Of a stretch of 64,000 bases of DNA, positions 35,132 to 43,092 are shown piece by piece. Origin of the DNA: Lactococcus hircilactis (lineage in GTDB: Bacteria > Bacillota > Bacilli > Lactobacillales > Streptococcaceae); contig NZ_WITJ01000005.1 in the NCBI RefSeq assembly GCF_009601015.1, forward strand, positions 62,001-126,000. The letters run 5' to 3'. Position numbers and translations under genes: made by a program. Below the pieces are notes generated by a model. The model made no database searches, was not told where the DNA came from, and saw nothing but the letters and a program-made list of their open reading frames with translations. Position 1 is the first letter of the stretch; each line of letters starts with the position of its first letter.

Positions 35132-36661
35132 ATGAGCATTAGTATCTCTTATTCCAAACACTCAGCTTCTGAGTTGAAACGCAGTACATATGAACACATC
35201 ATTCGCAATGAAAAAAATGCAGAGCGAGTAGCTGCTCACACCAAGAGCAATCATGACCCCGCACTGGCTGGCTATAACGTGGTATTACTTGATGAAGGGA
35301 TTGACGAAACCAAGAAGAAACTAGCGGATTACGAGGAAGCCCGACAAAAATCAGGTTTGAAATCCATGCGAAAGGATGCTAAAGCCTTTGTGGACGCAAC
35401 GATTCAGCTTTCAGATGATACCTTACTTGCGCTTGGGTGGGAAAATGATAGTGTGGGACGCAAACTTCCTGTCAGTAAACAAAGTCCATCAGCTATAAAA
35501 AATGTCATTTTAGCATATAAAACGACATTTGAAGCCATTTGTACAGATGAGGCTACATTTGGTCACATTGCCTTAGCTGATATACATTTTGATGAGTCGA
35601 ACAATCCGCATTTAGACTGTTTAATGTCTGTTTTAGATGGCGATAATCCAAACTACTCAGTCAATGAATTCATAAATGGTAAAAATCGCTATGAGAAAAG
35701 CGTAGTTAATGGAAAGAAAATGACAAAAAAAATCATGCAACCAAAAGGGCAAGAATTGTCTCGTAAACAGGGCCGATTAGGCGAGTTGGTAGCACAACGT
35801 TTTAAAGTCGAAGACATCGAAAAATTCGACTTAAAGCGTGGCGCGGGTGAAAAATCTCGGGCAAAAGCTCGTGATCTAAGACGAGAAGCTGAAAACAAAT
35901 TATCAGAGGCACGCAACCTAGCTAATGATGCATACGCAAGTAAACAAGCTGCAAATGCTGAATATAATGATGAATGGGGTCAATATCGCGATAAAATGAG
36001 ACTATTGCGTGAACAACATGAAAAATTATTTACTTCTGATGAGCGTAGCAGATGGGATGAAGCTGCACGCCGTTTAAAACACGCCAAATCTTTAGAGTAT
36101 GTGGCGCAGCAAACTGATGGATTTATTGGTGTGGCATTTGCCATTATTGCTGCTATTCAGCAATATACAGCAGAAGAACAAATTAAACAAATGAATCAAG
36201 AGCGACAGAAAACCATCAGTAAAATCAATGAGCAAAAGCAACTTTTAAAGCAAGATTTACAATCTGCCAAGAAAAAGCGAGATAACGCAATCTTACAAGT
36301 AAAGCAAGCGACTACGAAACGCGATAAAATTCAACAAGAATTTAACGCTCTAGTCCCAAAACTAAGACAGGCAAAGGAAACAATCAATAATGAAAATGAC
36401 TTTAGAGTGTCTTTGGCTGCTCGAGAAGATAGTTTAAGCGACAGAGAACAAAATGTCGCCAAACGTGAAGCTAAACAGAAGCGTGCCGTTGCTTCATGGG
36501 AAACAACCCTTTCCGTTGTTAATAACGGCACCCTTGCAGAACGTGAAAAAGCAAGACTAATAGCTGAAAATGTTGCTGAAAAGCATGGAAATAAGCAGAC
36601 ATTTGATATAGACGCGCTTATTCTTGACTTAGACAAGGCAAATCAACAACTGTCCCAATAA
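35132..36661 (+). CDS. mobV: MobV-type relaxase (Mob/Pre family)
   Basis: Start ATG 35132 (MSISISYSKHSASELKRS) follows AAGGGAG; an upstream GTG at 35090 lies in the oriT. The 509 residues show a relaxase domain to about 250 with HFDESNNPHLD, matching the MobV metal motif HxDExxPHxH except that the last ligand is Asp. The C-terminal half is a long coiled coil (about 240-500), typical of Mob/Pre proteins. It nicks oriT and pilots the strand into a helper's secretion channel. It lies between oriT and integrase. Confidence 0.85.
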   Translation: MSISISYSKHSASELKRSTYEHIIRNEKNAERVAAHTKSNHDPALAGYNVVLLDEGIDETKKKLADYEEARQKSGLKSMRKDAKAFVDATIQLSDDTLLALGWENDSVGRKLPVSKQSPSAIKNVILAYKTTFEAICTDEATFGHIALADIHFDESNNPHLDCLMSVLDGDNPNYSVNEFINGKNRYEKSVVNGKKMTKKIMQPKGQELSRKQGRLGELVAQRFKVEDIEKFDLKRGAGEKSRAKARDLRREAENKLSEARNLANDAYASKQAANAEYNDEWGQYRDKMRLLREQHEKLFTSDERSRWDEAARRLKHAKSLEYVAQQTDGFIGVAFAIIAAIQQYTAEEQIKQMNQERQKTISKINEQKQLLKQDLQSAKKKRDNAILQVKQATTKRDKIQQEFNALVPKLRQAKETINNENDFRVSLAAREDSLSDREQNVAKREAKQKRAVASWETTLSVVNNGTLAEREKARLIAENVAEKHGNKQTFDIDALILDLDKANQQLSQ

Positions 36662-36963
36662 TCTCTTTATCCGCGCGTATGCGCGAGATGGAATTTTGAG
36701 GTAAAGGGCGCGTAGCGTGATAAGGCGGCGTATGCCGCCACAGTAACAGATTATCGCCTATTATATAGACTTAAAAAGCGACAGATTACTTTAATAGTCT
36801 TCCTCGTAAAGACAGTCATATCAGTATTTAGTACAATCAACCATATTTTCGATTATTTTTATAAAATGCTGTAATCCAGCTAATAGTAGTGCTTTAGCTC
36901 ATTTTTATAAAACATAAATAAACATCGAAAAACGTTAAAAAATATAGGAAAACAGGTAAAAAC
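36662..36963. other. intergenic stretch between relaxase and integrase
   Basis: About 300 bases without a gene. Short GC-rich palindromes CGCGTATGCGCG (36675 area) and GGCGGCGTATGCCGCC (36724 area) may end relaxase transcription or bind protein, but no T run follows. The remainder is AT-rich and should hold the integrase promoter. Confidence 0.45.
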
Positions 36964-38517
36964 ATGGCAACAGAAACATCAACCGATTGGACGTTTACCG
37001 TCCGAGCAAATGCGAATCTTGAAAAGATTAAAACAGACTTAGAAACTAAAGGATTAGCCTTTGCTCTGTCTGAACGACCACCTGAACAAATGGGGAAAAC
37101 CAAATTTGAGGGTACTCCCTCGACCTTCTGGATTCATTTACCCTCCAAAAAATCAAAACGGCAAATGACAGAATTACTTCCTAAGTCAAAAGGATTGTCA
37201 ATCGTTGCAGATACCAACACAATGACGGTTCAGTTCAATCTTTCAAAACGGTTATATGTGTCAGAAACTTTTCCATCAGAAAAATTTGAGGAAAAATATA
37301 TCAAAGATGCCAAAAAAGGGACAGCTCCTAGCATCCAAATTCAAGATATTATTGAAAAAAAGGATTTTACAAATTATTATGCTTTAGCAAAATATGTGCG
37401 TTCAAATCATCCTTTTTTGTATGACACATTGAAAAATGGATCTGGTCATTTTAATAATATTTTGCGCGATAGCGAAAATCAAGCATTTGAAGATTTCATC
37501 AACAATGTTTATGCACCTTATTTTGCGACAACGGTACAAGACAGCACAGCTTATACTGCCAAAGCACATTTTAAGCGTATGGGAGACTACTTTAAGCGAA
37601 AATCTATAAATAAGCTCACACGTCTTGATTGTTCTGATTTTCGTATGTATTTGTTGAAAAAATATCCAGGCAATGACCCGCGCCCGACAGCTTCAAATTA
37701 TGCTGGAGCAGTTTGGACACGCTTCAAAGCAGCACTAAGTTACGCTTATGACATGAAAATCATCGTTGAACATCCTGCGGCAGGAATTAAAACACCATCA
37801 AAAGAGCATTTAGATGAACCCTTTTGGACATTTGCAGACTTCAAAAAAGCTATTTCTATTTTTGATTTAAAAAAATTCCATGATCAATGGCACTTTACAA
37901 TCGTTTGGCTCTATTATTTTATCGGCTCGCGGGTAAGTGAAGGTGTGGTTCTGCTATGGCGAGATGTGGATTTAGACAATGGCATTTTGAAGATAAGTAA
38001 GACAATGTCACAAGATAAAAATGGACGTCTTACAGTCCATAACCACACAAAGACACATGCAGGAATGCGAACGATAGACCTTGACACTCAGACCGTTGAA
38101 ATATTGCGACGCTGGAAAGCTACACAGCCGAATCAGTCGGAAGATGGCTATATACTGGGCGAATCTGCCACTACAGCCGTATCAAAGACTACAATTAACC
38201 GCCTGCTTAAAGCAACCGCGAAAAAAGCAGACGTAACCCACATTACAGGTAAAGGCCTTAGGTCTTCTCATGCCTCATATCTCATCAATGAACTACATGA
38301 AACAAATATCAAGTATATTCAGCAACGACTTGGACATGAAAAAATTCAAACAACGCTGGACTATTATGCTAAATTTGACACATCTGATGCAATGAGAAAT
38401 GAAAAACGGAAAAACATGGATAGAAGCATATATAACGCGGGTTTACAGGTTTTTTCTGAAATTCAAACTTTGCAAGAAAGTGCTAAAAAAAGTGCTAAGC
38501 CTAAATTAGTGAGCTAA
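36964..38517 (+). CDS. int: tyrosine integrase of element 1 with long N-terminal extension
   Basis: The 517-residue protein starts behind AGGAAAACAGG. The catalytic domain has R323 (FIGSRVSEG), the HxxR-region GLRSSH at 431-436, LGHE, and nucleophile Y467 or its neighbour in TLDYYAKF. A SAM-like core-binding domain lies at about 180-270. The first ~170 residues exceed those of ordinary ~380-residue integrases and carry no recognised domain. It ends 38 bases before the att repeat, as expected for an integrase acting on the guaA end. Confidence 0.9.
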   Translation: MATETSTDWTFTVRANANLEKIKTDLETKGLAFALSERPPEQMGKTKFEGTPSTFWIHLPSKKSKRQMTELLPKSKGLSIVADTNTMTVQFNLSKRLYVSETFPSEKFEEKYIKDAKKGTAPSIQIQDIIEKKDFTNYYALAKYVRSNHPFLYDTLKNGSGHFNNILRDSENQAFEDFINNVYAPYFATTVQDSTAYTAKAHFKRMGDYFKRKSINKLTRLDCSDFRMYLLKKYPGNDPRPTASNYAGAVWTRFKAALSYAYDMKIIVEHPAAGIKTPSKEHLDEPFWTFADFKKAISIFDLKKFHDQWHFTIVWLYYFIGSRVSEGVVLLWRDVDLDNGILKISKTMSQDKNGRLTVHNHTKTHAGMRTIDLDTQTVEILRRWKATQPNQSEDGYILGESATTAVSKTTINRLLKATAKKADVTHITGKGLRSSHASYLINELHETNIKYIQQRLGHEKIQTTLDYYAKFDTSDAMRNEKRKNMDRSIYNAGLQVFSEIQTLQESAKKSAKPKLVS

Positions 38518-38555
38518 AAACAGCTCAACCACGCTATTTACAATAAAAATATCAT

Positions 38556-38571
38556 TGTAGAGTGGGAATAA
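38556..38571. other. middle att repeat between elements 1 and 2
   Basis: TGTAGAGTGGGAATAA matches 15 of 16 bases of the guaA end at 31192-31207. It marks the junction of the two tandem elements. Confidence 0.75.
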
Positions 38572-38576
38572 GAGAA

Positions 38577-38620
38577 AAAAGCCTAGAATCCTTTATTTAT
38601 AGGGTGTCTAGGCTTTTTTT
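38577..38620. terminator. bidirectional terminator at the element junction
   Basis: AAAAAAGCCTAGA...TCTAGGCTTTTTTT hairpin with internal CCTTTAT/ATAGGG pairing; ends integrase 1 on the right and the cargo of element 2 on the left. Confidence 0.8.
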
Positions 38621-38654
38621 TATATTATGCAACCATTTTGCAACCAATAATCTT

Positions 38655-39752
38655 TTAATTCTGAACTAACTTAATTCCTTCTATTAATTCAATAGTTTCC
38701 ATACCATCTATTCTATTATCTCTGTATTCAGGAGTTATAAACGAATCTTGCCAAAATGCAAATAATTCGTTATTCTCATTTCTTATTTCTACTACATTAG
38801 GGTACTTCTCTCTTTGATTAATCACGCCCGTATATTTATTGCGTCCCAATATGGCGTCACTAACAATGGATATTAAAATCTCATTTGATATATTTTCTAT
38901 ATTTATTTTTATATAAATTCGGTTTCCTCCAATAGCGGATAGTTCTTTAGCTTCCTTTATAGAATTAGATAAAACAGGATAAATATCTTTATATTTTCGA
39001 AATTTTATTTTTTTCACTAGCATTTGAAACCAATATATAAAATAACTATATATCCTATTTTTATGGTCACTGAAGATAACTTTTTTTTCTATGTAAACCA
39101 TCTCTCTAGCTAGATAAATTACAGGAATATTTAATCCCCATACCAAAGGCTCTATTCCAAAGGAAATCCAAAAATCTAACGAAAAAATATCTTTCACATT
39201 TTTAAAAAATTGATCTAGTGACGTGTATATCATAAATAAACCTATACCTATCAAGAAAAAATTAAAAAACTTAGAGACAATTTTCGTATCTTCCTTTTGA
39301 TTTGCGACTGCTATAAATATAGAAAGAAACGTTACAACAAATACTAATACCATTTCCCAAACAACGGGCAAAGTATACGTTGAATTTATAAAGAGAGGAA
39401 TCGTTGCTAGACTGAACAGTTCAGTTTTTTTCTCACGAAATATTTCACTAAATTTCAATCTTTTTAAATACTCAACAATTGGAAATACTGAAAAAAGTAA
39501 AACAATTAAGTAGTCTTTTATATACCATAAAGAAATTTGCAAATCATCTTTATATACGAAATAATAAATTATAAAGATGTACAGTAAATTAATTGAAATT
39601 ATTACCATAGCAATAGGATTTAATAAAAATTTTATCGTGTATTTAATAACATCTTTTAAAGAGTCCAGCAGATTGTTTTTTCTTCCAAATACTATAATAA
39701 GAAATAGTACAACTAAAAGCCAGTATAAAATTGCTTGTTCTCGAGTGCTCAC
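38655..39752 (-). CDS. multi-TM protein of element 2 cargo, unknown
   Basis: GTG start at 39752 behind AAAGGAGAG; 365 residues. About six or seven membrane helices occupy residues 8-240 (AILYWLLVVLFLIIVFG; FLLNPIAMVIISINLLYIFII; FVVTFLSIFIAVA), and a cytoplasmic C-terminal domain of about 110 residues follows (AKELSAIGGNRIYIKINIEN..., ELFAFWQDSFITPEYRDNRID). No family recognised. It lies at the cargo end of the element, where defence or fitness genes are often found; a membrane effector role is a guess. Confidence 0.55.
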   Translation of the reverse strand: MSTREQAILYWLLVVLFLIIVFGRKNNLLDSLKDVIKYTIKFLLNPIAMVIISINLLYIFIIYYFVYKDDLQISLWYIKDYLIVLLFSVFPIVEYLKRLKFSEIFREKKTELFSLATIPLFINSTYTLPVVWEMVLVFVVTFLSIFIAVANQKEDTKIVSKFFNFFLIGIGLFMIYTSLDQFFKNVKDIFSLDFWISFGIEPLVWGLNIPVIYLAREMVYIEKKVIFSDHKNRIYSYFIYWFQMLVKKIKFRKYKDIYPVLSNSIKEAKELSAIGGNRIYIKINIENISNEILISIVSDAILGRNKYTGVINQREKYPNVVEIRNENNELFAFWQDSFITPEYRDNRIDGMETIELIEGIKLVQN

Positions 39753-39833
39753 TACTTACTCTCCTTTACTGCTATTTACAATAATTATACCATATGCTCA
39801 TCTCATTTATTTAATCAGTTATTTAATCAGTTA

Positions 39834-40190
39834 TCAATCGTCCCATATATTTCCCAAACAATTTGGACACTGATAATAAATGTCTGTTTTTGTTACATAA
39901 TTTTTCACTTGAAATAATTTAATAATTTTTTTCAAAACTTTCTTATCTGAAAGATAGCACTTGTCTATATAGATAATACTTTGATTATTTAGTTCATCAA
40001 AAATAACTCTTCCTCGGGGTACATTGATATAGTCATCTGTATCAAACTTAAAAATAAGCGAATCGAACAACTCCCAATGATCGCTATTACTATCATATAG
40101 CCCATTTAAAATCCTTCCTTTTTTATAAGGTATATGATTTGCGATAATTTCACCATTATTACAAATAAAAAAAATTCCTATTCTATTCAT
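39834..40190 (-). CDS. hypothetical protein of element 2 cargo with half zinc ribbon
   Basis: 118 residues; GGAG lies three bases before the ATG and the gene begins 26 bases after the phosphatase stop. The C-terminus YYQCPNCLGNIWDD holds one CxxC knuckle. The middle is beta-rich (IYIDKCYLSDKKVLKKIIKLF). No family recognised. It sits between the phosphatase and the membrane protein, forming a compact leftward cargo unit with them. Confidence 0.5.
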   Translation of the reverse strand: MNRIGIFFICNNGEIIANHIPYKKGRILNGLYDSNSDHWELFDSLIFKFDTDDYINVPRGRVIFDELNNQSIIYIDKCYLSDKKVLKKIIKLFQVKNYVTKTDIYYQCPNCLGNIWDD

Positions 40191-40216
40191 TGCTCCACAA
40201 CCTTCTGTGAGACTAA

Positions 40217-40701
40217 TTATTCTAAACTCTTCAATTCATTCATTAGCTCCGTAGCAGTATATTTTGTATAAGGCTTCCCAATCAATAGCCCATATACTTC
40301 AATATTCGGAAAGAATAAGGAACTATCTTTTTTATCGTTGAGTTCTTCAATACATCCAAGGCGTTTTAAAATATAATAACCAATTGCTGAGCTTCGACTA
40401 ATACCCTGCTCACAATGGAGAACAAAGTTTTTATCAGCATATTGGTCTATAAACTCATCTATTATCACCTTATCTTGTTCCGTTAATCGATTGCTACCTT
40501 CTGGCGTATTTCGGTCTATTTCATCAGCAAATGTCCATTCATCATAAAAAGCTAAAGATAAGGTATCTAAATATCGTTTAGAGGCAGTGTCTTTCACTGG
40601 TGGTCTATCGCCAATTCTAATGGCAACAACTTGCTCTTTTGAAATTGGGGGTATCCACTCCAAAAATTTTTTTTTTGGCTCATGATGGTAACTTTATCCA
40701 T
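40217..40701 (-). pseudogene. dual-specificity phosphatase-like protein, frameshifted in a poly-A tract
   Basis: The main frame (TTG 40663 to 40217, 148 residues) has the cysteine-phosphatase P-loop HCEQGISRSSA (HCx5R-S) and an upstream general-acid candidate. Its best start is ATG 40701 (MDKVTIMSQKK...), behind AAAGGAG 10 bases upstream, but ten A residues (40676-40667) put that start out of frame; eleven or eight would restore it. Either phase variation, transcriptional slippage, a mutation or a sequencing error. DSP-like enzymes hydrolyse phosphoprotein or nucleotide phosphates; target unknown. The start lies 15 bases after the integrase stop. Confidence 0.65.
40667..40676 (-). repeat. A10 homopolymer that breaks the phosphatase frame
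   Basis: Ten consecutive A residues on the coding strand followed by five T residues, 8 codons after the likely ATG at 40701. Confidence 0.85.
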
Positions 40702-40715
40702 TGAAAACCACTCCT

Positions 40716-41886
40716 TTACTTTCGTTTAATATACTGATTAGTAATAAGTTTTCTAGTCACATTAGCTTTTGGAATATCAATTATATTTGTTAGTTTTCTC
40801 GCTACTTCTTTATTAGCATTCTCATACAAGTGTCCATATGTTCCCAAAGTTGTTTGTATATCCTCGTGACCTAACCTATCTCGAACAACTAGTGCATTTT
40901 CACCCATTGAAATTAACAAGGAAGCATGAGAATGTCTTAGTGCATGGGCTTTAATTCTATGAACACTAGCTAGCTTAGAATGACGTGTTATCACATGATA
41001 AGTAGCACTCTTATTTGTTGGCACTCCATTATATGATAGCACATACTTAGAAGGAATATTTTTAGTTTGAAGAGTTTTCCATTGTTTCAGTAATTCAACG
41101 GTATCATCATCTAAAGCTATTACTCGATTACTGGCTTTTGTTTTTGGTTCGGTTAAATAGTACTCACTAGCATTCTTGTAATACATGGATTTGTTTACTC
41201 TTAATGTTCGATTTTCAAAATCAATATCTTTTTCCCACTCTAATGCTTGAGCCTCTCCAAAACGTAATCCAGTCATAAATAACAACCAAATTAAAACAAA
41301 ACTAAAATATTCATGGTAATCTGATAAATCAAATGTTGCAATAACTTTTTCAAACTCATCTTTTGTCCAAAAATCTACTTTTTTCTTTACCTTTTTTACA
41401 TTACCCACTTGTTTAGCTACGTTTTTATTTAACAATCCTAGTGTCACCGCTAAGTCTAGTGATTTTTGAAATAACCCATAAATGTTACGAATATAAGCAG
41501 AAGAATAGTTTTCTGATAAAATGTTTTGCCATTTCTTAATGATGGGTGGTGTAATATCTTTTAATTTTCGGTTGAAGAAATAGGCAAAATGGATATCCAT
41601 AGACGACACTCGATTTTCATATGTCCTTGATTTAACTGAACGTTTGTAATCTGGTTTAAAATACGTTTCGTAAAACTCTTTAAACGACATCGTGCTATTT
41701 TTTTTTGATAGCAGTATCCGAAAAATCATTCATATAATCATCATAGGCACGCTTTGCCTCTCTTTGAGAATTATATCCACGTCCCCAATGCCTAATGCGA
41801 TTTCCTTTTTCGTCATACCCTAAATTAGCTACAAAATACCACTTACCACTTTTTTTATCTTGATAAACATTGGATATTTTAGGCAT
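40716..41886 (-). pseudogene. int: tyrosine integrase of element 2, frameshifted in a poly-A tract
   Basis: Two overlapping frames make one integrase: residues 1-63 from ATG 41886 (Arm-type domain, KSGKWYFVANLGYDEKGNRIRHWG; stop 41695) and the remainder to 40716. The join is at nine A residues (41698-41706); eight would give IKKNSTMSFKEFYETYF and a ~385-residue Tn916-type integrase. Catalytic residues are intact: R in MTGLRFGEA, HALRHSHASLL, LGHEDIQTT and Tyr in TYGHLY. It could be expressed by slippage or be inactive. It starts 20 bases after the DUF3173 gene. Confidence 0.8.
41698..41706 (-). repeat. A9 homopolymer that breaks the integrase frame
   Basis: Nine A residues on the coding strand at the end of the N-terminal piece (AIKKK-stop). 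One base fewer fuses it to the catalytic piece. Confidence 0.85.
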
Positions 41887-41905
41887 TAAATTGTTCTCCC
41901 TTTAT

Positions 41906-42115
41906 CTAAACATGTTCCATAATAATTCTAAATCCAAGTATCTCTTCAACAGCGGAAACAGGTACTCTCCCTAATCGTTTACTTGCATAATAGGAATATC
42001 CTTTATTTACCATTAAATATTTTGCTTTTCGGATAATATCAGAGGATTGGCTTGGCCCGAATCCTAAGTCACATAATTCTTTTTTTGTAATAGTGTTATT
42101 TGTCAAGTAAATCAC
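41906..42115 (-). CDS. DUF3173 protein (excisionase-like)
   Basis: 69 residues with TKKELCDLGFGPSQSSDIIRKAKYLMVNKGYSYY and RLGRVPVSAVEEILG, the DUF3173 pattern with a probable helix-turn-helix. Such genes lie between rep and int in Gram-positive integrative elements and are thought to direct excision. The ATG overlaps the rep stop by four bases. Confidence 0.8.
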   Translation of the reverse strand: MIYLTNNTITKKELCDLGFGPSQSSDIIRKAKYLMVNKGYSYYASKRLGRVPVSAVEEILGFRIIMEHV

Positions 42116-42924
42116 TCCTTTAAAATTTTCGTATAGTGAACAGTTCCTTCTTTAAAATTAAGATATTCTCCTGTAAACTCTTTAAAATCTAGAACTTTCC
42201 GTTTGTAATCTTTTGTATAAATAATATTTTTATTGGAAAAATCATACGGTTGTGACGTAGTTATTTTCCTAATTTGAGGCGTTTTTAAATTTTGAGATTT
42301 AAAAAACGCTTTTTTCTTATGCTCTTTAATTTCGAGGTCTTTTGAAAAATATTTACTCAAATAACGACCTCTATTCTCAACACTATCAACGTCTACTTTA
42401 TTGATTTTTACAAAACCATTTTGCCATACTTTTTCTAATTCAGAATTTTTAATATAACCCAATGAAAAGAAGACAACATGATAATGAATTGAACCTCTTT
42501 TTTGTTTTTCCCATGTTGCTAAATACTTAGCACGTTGACTACGCTTTTTTAATCTTCTATTTAGCCTTTGGATGAATTTTTTAAATTCATTGTTGGCATA
42601 ATCTACTGAAGATATATTTTCGCGAAAAGTCAATGTCACAAACTTTGTCGCCTCATCAAAATTACAATCAACAATGCGAGCTATTTCCCAACGCATATCT
42701 TCATAATGCCGTTGCTTTCTTTTCAAACTGTCATACTTTTCACTATTAGATAATTCTTCAAAAGTACGTTTCTCGATATCATCATCTAACCACTCTAACT
42801 GTGTAGACCTTGATTCAACTTCGATATGTCTACTATAAAAAATAGGCTCTTCATACTGATAAACTTCAATATAAGTTGAAGTTTCAATAATTTTTGTATT
42901 ATAGGCACGTGTTTCTTTATACAT
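42112..42924 (-). CDS. rep: rolling-circle replication initiator (HUH, ORF2/G2P-like)
   Basis: ATG 42924 follows AGAGGTGT (a GTG lies one codon upstream); 270 residues. KFVTLTFREN is motif 1, RGSIHYHVVFF carries the HxH metal site, and RGRYLSKYFSKD supplies the catalytic tyrosine/lysine. It should nick a double-strand origin to start rolling-circle copying of the excised circle and may serve as relaxase. The hairpin-rich gap upstream is a candidate origin. Confidence 0.8.
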   Translation of the reverse strand: MYKETRAYNTKIIETSTYIEVYQYEEPIFYSRHIEVESRSTQLEWLDDDIEKRTFEELSNSEKYDSLKRKQRHYEDMRWEIARIVDCNFDEATKFVTLTFRENISSVDYANNEFKKFIQRLNRRLKKRSQRAKYLATWEKQKRGSIHYHVVFFSLGYIKNSELEKVWQNGFVKINKVDVDSVENRGRYLSKYFSKDLEIKEHKKKAFFKSQNLKTPQIRKITTSQPYDFSNKNIIYTKDYKRKVLDFKEFTGEYLNFKEGTVHYTKILKE

Positions 42925-42927
42925 CAC

Positions 42928-43092
42928 ACACCTCTCAAAAATATATTTTGCGAGCAGATGTTGTTTTATATATCAAGTTAAGTGTCGGGCAAAGAACGCC
43001 CGACTGCACCTCTCAAAGTGAGTGAAAAGACTCGGACACTCCGTTTAGTCGCTAAGGCGACTACCTCCCTATTTCACTCACTTTAAGAGGTA
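42928..43092 (-). other. hairpin-rich gap, candidate origin/oriT of element 2
   Basis: Between the FtsK-like and rep genes lie GTCGGGC/GCCCGAC (42978-42998), GTCGCTAAGGCGAC (about 43049-43062), and a long enclosing repeat CCTCTCAAAGTGAGTGAAA / TTTCACTCACTTTAAGAGG (about 43012-43091). Placement between coupling ATPase and HUH gene resembles ICEBs1-like oriT neighbourhoods; sequence identity to a known oriT is not claimed. Confidence 0.5.

Larger units (their letters stand above)
31196..38571. mobile_element. element 1: mobilizable integrative element at guaA
   Basis: About 7.4 kb bounded by att repeats, containing XRE regulator, zinc-ribbon membrane protein, broken secreted protein, broken DUF3173 gene, oriT, MobV relaxase and a tyrosine integrase at its right end next to the att site. 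No type IV secretion genes are present, so transfer would need a helper. No copy of the dispersed host palindrome lies inside, which fits foreign origin. Confidence 0.8.
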
